Positions 5,798-9,256 of a DNA stretch of 9,256 nt are shown piece by piece. Source of the stretch: an uncultured Eubacteriales bacterium (lineage in GTDB: Bacteria > Bacillota > Clostridia > Oscillospirales > Oscillospiraceae); contig CAUABY010000071.1 in NCBI GenBank assembly GCA_958427375.1, positions 1 through 9,256 of the forward strand. The letters are read 5' to 3'. Both the position numbers and the translations under genes were made by a program. Numbering within the stretch: position 1 is the stretch's first letter; every line of letters starts with the position of its first letter. The notes below the pieces were generated by a model. That model was not told the DNA's origin. It made no database searches and was given only the letters and a program-made list of their open reading frames with translations.

Positions 5798-6096
5798 TCT
5801 CCTTTCGTTTTGGTAAAGACGGGGCGTTTCCCGCCGGCCAAGGCCGCCGCGAAATCGCGAAAAACACGCGGCACCCCGCAGTCAAATTCAGGGACAAGTT
5901 CTCTACAACTATAAATACGACAGGCGATTCAAAAGGTTTCGCCTTTATGCTATTTATTTTTTTGCCGCCCGCGTCGGATACGATGAGCCACGCGGCATAA
6001 ATCACAAAACCATATACGAAAAGCCCGTGAAAGCTGTTTGACTTCACGGGCTTAAATCTTTTTCAGTTGTTCTAAGTCTGCCTAAGCGCTGACCGC
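5798..6096. other. Gap between lipoprotein gene and dnaJ
   Basis: About 299 bases hold the dnaJ terminator (listed separately) and otherwise no gene I can support. A minus-strand open frame that starts inside the terminator and runs into the lipoprotein gene (6047-5655) has no ribosome binding site and turns into Arg- and Ala-rich shadow sequence. A minus-strand TATAGT (5917-5912) is -10-like but has only a poor -35, so no promoter is called. Confidence 0.5.
6016..6053 (-). terminator. Terminator hairpin downstream of dnaJ
   Basis: On the minus strand AAGCCCGTGAA pairs perfectly over 11 bp with TTCACGGGCTT (stem arms at 6053-6043 and 6031-6021), around an 11-base loop, and is followed by TTC, giving a run of four T. 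It begins 43 bases past the dnaJ stop. The T-run is short, but the GC-rich stem and position make it the likely end of the dnaJ transcript. Confidence 0.7.
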
Positions 6097-7224
6097 TTAT
6101 TTTCTCCTGCCGAAGCCGCCGGCCTTTATTCCGTCGAGCTCGCCGGTGCTGGCCGCGTACTTGCGCAAAAGCTCTTTCTGCGCGCCGCTCAGTCCCTTTG
6201 GCACGGCGATGGTTACGGTGACAAACTGATCGCCTCTGCCGCTGCCGCGCAGGTAGGGTATGCCCTTGCCGCGCAGCCTGAATGTCGCGCCGGGCTGCGT
6301 GCCCTCAGGTATGCTCATCTTGACCTTGCCGTCGAGCGTCGGCACCTCAATATCCGCGCCGAGCGCCGCCTGTGCAAAGCTGATGGGCTGCTCAAGCAGC
6401 ACGGAGTTCCCGTCACGCTCAAAGCGGTCATGCGCGCGCACGACCACGGAAATGAGCAGATCGCCCGCCGGGCCGCCGTTTATGCCGTCATTGCCCTTGC
6501 CGCGCTGAGAGATAGCCTGCCCGTCGTCAATACCGGCGGGGATATCCACATTTATCTTGTGCTGGCGGCGAACCATGCCCATGCCGCGGCAGGTCTTGCA
6601 GGGCTGGTGGATAATTTTGCCCTTGCCGCCGCACTTGGTGCAGGGCGCGGTGGACTGAACCATGCCGAAAGGCGAGCGCTGGGTTGTGCGCACAGTGCCG
6701 GTGCCGTTGCAGTCCGGGCAGACCTCGGCGGTTGTGCCGGGAGCGCAGCCCGTGCCCTTGCAGTCGGCGCACTGCTCCACGCGCGGCACGTTGACTTCCT
6801 TCTTGCATCCGAAGGCCGCCTCCTCAAAGCTGATGGTAACACTGGTGCGTATGTTGTCGCCCTTGCGCGGGGCGTTGGGGTTGGCACGTCTGCTGCCGCC
6901 GCCAAAGCCGAATATGTCGCCGAAAATATCGCCCAGGTCGCCGAAGCCGCCAAAGCCCTCAAAGCCCGCGCCGCCGCCGAACCCCGCGTTGGGGTCAAAG
7001 GCCGCATGGCCGTACTGGTCGTACTTTCTGCGCTTTTCCTCGTCGGAGAGCACCTCGTAGGCCTCGTTGGCCTCTTTGAAGCGCTCCTCACAGGCCTTGT
7101 CTCCGGGATGGAGGTCAGGATGGTTTTCCTTGGTTATTTTTCTGTATGCTTTTTTTATCTCATCGGCCGTGGCGCTCTTGCTTACGCCCAAAACCTCATA
7201 ATAATCTCGTTTTTCTGAAGCCAT
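6097..7224 (-). CDS. dnaJ: DnaJ (Hsp40) co-chaperone
   Basis: A complete type I DnaJ of 375 residues, the usual family length. It binds unfolded proteins, delivers them to DnaK and stimulates the DnaK ATPase in the cytoplasm. Domains in order: a J-domain at about 6-72 with the essential HPD at 35-37; a Gly/Phe-rich region at about 79-110; a zinc-binding domain with all four CxxCxGxG repeats intact (152-159, 169-176, 195-202, 209-216); then the substrate-binding C-terminal domains to about residue 345. The start is the MASEKRDYY methionine at 7224, with GGAG 5 bases upstream. The frame is open a further 26 codons back to 7302, but those run through intergenic hairpins and do not resemble DnaJ. 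It lies downstream of dnaK in the same direction, separated by 296 bases. Confidence 0.97.
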   Translation of the reverse strand: MASEKRDYYEVLGVSKSATADEIKKAYRKITKENHPDLHPGDKACEERFKEANEAYEVLSDEEKRRKYDQYGHAAFDPNAGFGGGAGFEGFGGFGDLGDIFGDIFGFGGGSRRANPNAPRKGDNIRTSVTISFEEAAFGCKKEVNVPRVEQCADCKGTGCAPGTTAEVCPDCNGTGTVRTTQRSPFGMVQSTAPCTKCGGKGKIIHQPCKTCRGMGMVRRQHKINVDIPAGIDDGQAISQRGKGNDGINGGPAGDLLISVVVRAHDRFERDGNSVLLEQPISFAQAALGADIEVPTLDGKVKMSIPEGTQPGATFRLRGKGIPYLRGSGRGDQFVTVTIAVPKGLSGAQKELLRKYAASTGELDGIKAGGFGRRK

Positions 7225-7244
7225 ATATACTCCAATCTGCTTGC

Positions 7245-7270
7245 CAAAAAAGTCCCCTTTGGCTTTTTTG
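7245..7270. repeat. Inverted repeat just upstream of dnaJ
   Basis: CAAAAAAG (7245-7252) and CTTTTTTG (7263-7270) form an 8-bp stem around a 10-base loop. A competing stem, GCCAAA/TTTGGC, is possible within 7244-7263. In the dnaJ mRNA this hairpin ends about 11 bases before the GGAG of the ribosome binding site. It could influence translation or act as a weak attenuator, but no T-run follows the stem on the minus strand. Confidence 0.45.
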
Positions 7271-7284
7271 CCCGCTCTCCGCCG

Positions 7285-7308
7285 AGCATTTTGAAAAATC
7301 AAAATGCT
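7285..7308. repeat. Perfect 10-bp palindrome in the dnaK-dnaJ gap
   Basis: AGCATTTTGA (7285-7294), an AAAA loop and TCAAAATGCT (7299-7308) form a perfect hairpin. Both it and the neighbouring palindrome at 7318-7344 end their arms in TTGA/TCAA around an A-only loop, giving them a similar design. Confidence 0.6.
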
Positions 7309-7317
7309 GCTTCGCCC

Positions 7318-7344
7318 GAAAAGCCTTGAAAATCAAGGCTTTTC
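7318..7344. repeat. Perfect 12-bp palindrome in the dnaK-dnaJ gap
   Basis: GAAAAGCCTTGA (7318-7329), an AAA loop and TCAAGGCTTTTC (7333-7344) form a perfect hairpin. On either strand the 3' arm ends in CTTTTC, so the T-run lies in the stem and not after it. It could terminate poorly, or mark a processing or stability site between dnaK and dnaJ. Confidence 0.65.
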
Positions 7345-7362
7345 AATGTCGGTTTATTGTAT

Positions 7363-7386
7363 TCGAGGCGGGTCTTGCCCCCTCGA
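7363..7386. repeat. Bulged inverted repeat in the dnaK-dnaJ gap
   Basis: TCGAGG, a bulged C and GGG (7363-7372) pair with CCC and CCTCGA (7378-7386) around a TCTTG loop, a 9-bp GC-rich stem. It has no T-run on the minus strand. Confidence 0.45.
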
Positions 7387-7466
7387 TCTCCCCCGCTGCT
7401 CTGTTTTATTTACATTGCAGCGCATTTTTTATATTTTATGATATCCAGGGTATCCGAAACACGCGC

Positions 7467-7498
7467 TATTGAGGCGGGGAAATTTCCTCGCCTCAATA
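7467..7498. repeat. Long inverted repeat just downstream of dnaK
   Basis: TATTGAGGCGGGGAAA (7467-7482) faces TTTCCTCGCCTCAATA (7483-7498), complementary at 15 of 16 positions. The odd pair is G-T on the plus strand and A-C on the minus strand. In the dnaK mRNA it starts 22 bases after the stop codon. Without a following U-run it is not a classic terminator; it more likely forms a 3'-stabilising hairpin or a processing site, or a factor-assisted terminator. Confidence 0.65.
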
Positions 7499-7520
7499 CG
7501 TTTAGCAGGTTAATGCTTGA

Positions 7521-9256
<1,736 letters not shown>

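Noticed and set aside
5655..6047. 130-codon minus-strand frame between dnaJ and the lipoprotein
   Set aside because: It starts within the dnaJ terminator hairpin, lacks a ribosome binding site and overlaps the lipoprotein gene out of frame.
6430..7218. 262-codon open frame on the plus strand opposite dnaJ
   Set aside because: It is a shadow of dnaJ: Ala-rich low-complexity sequence in a GC-rich antisense frame, with no plausible start signals.
7225..7302. 26-residue N-terminal extension of DnaJ
   Set aside because: It reads through intergenic hairpins; the J-domain starts at MASEKRDYYEVLG, which has its own GGAG site.

Overview
The window looks like chromosomal DNA from a GC-rich member of the Clostridia, most likely the Oscillospirales. 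The evidence is a clostridial-type DnaK (C-terminus ending in DADYTVVDDDNNK), strong GGAGG-type ribosome binding sites, a lysine (L-box) riboswitch, intrinsic terminators throughout, and short single-gene transcription units. This placement is inferred from sequence style, not from a database match. I see no phage, transposon, CRISPR, rRNA or tRNA sequence, and nothing I would call a new multi-gene system. It is an ordinary core region with several details worth a closer look.

Layout. (1) Positions 1-55, minus: the first 18 codons of a small DUF378-type membrane protein. (2) 56-353: a non-coding gap with two strong hairpins. (3) 354-1145, minus: a YwaF/TIGR02206-type (TMEM164-like) multi-pass membrane protein of unknown function. 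(4) 1200-1491: a divergent sigma-A promoter, a complete lysine-riboswitch aptamer and an intrinsic terminator. Together they form the leader of (5) an NhaC-superfamily transporter at 1492-3021, plus. The riboswitch argues that this gene moves lysine and is not mainly a sodium/proton antiporter. (6) A perfect-stem terminator runs directly into a promoter for (7) a CLC-family anion transporter at 3149-4465, plus, whose signature motifs are non-canonical. (8) 4510-4547: the CLC terminator. (9) 4697-5788, minus: a secreted lipoprotein that appears to be the N-terminal part of a longer ancestral protein. (10) 6021-6053: a terminator hairpin after dnaJ. (11) 6097-7224, minus: dnaJ. (12) 7225-7520: an unusually hairpin-rich dnaK-dnaJ gap. 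(13) 7521 to the window end, minus: dnaK, lacking only about 42-43 N-terminal residues, which lie beyond the edge.

How the genes work together. DnaK and DnaJ are the Hsp70 and its J-domain co-chaperone and act together on unfolded proteins. The gap of about 300 bases full of inverted repeats suggests that dnaJ is expressed at a level different from dnaK. The riboswitch and transporter form a one-gene lysine-uptake circuit: when lysine is plentiful the aptamer should favour the terminator and shut the transporter gene off. The CLC gene has its own promoter and terminator. The YwaF-like and DUF378 genes lie in the same direction but are separated by hairpins and are probably independent.
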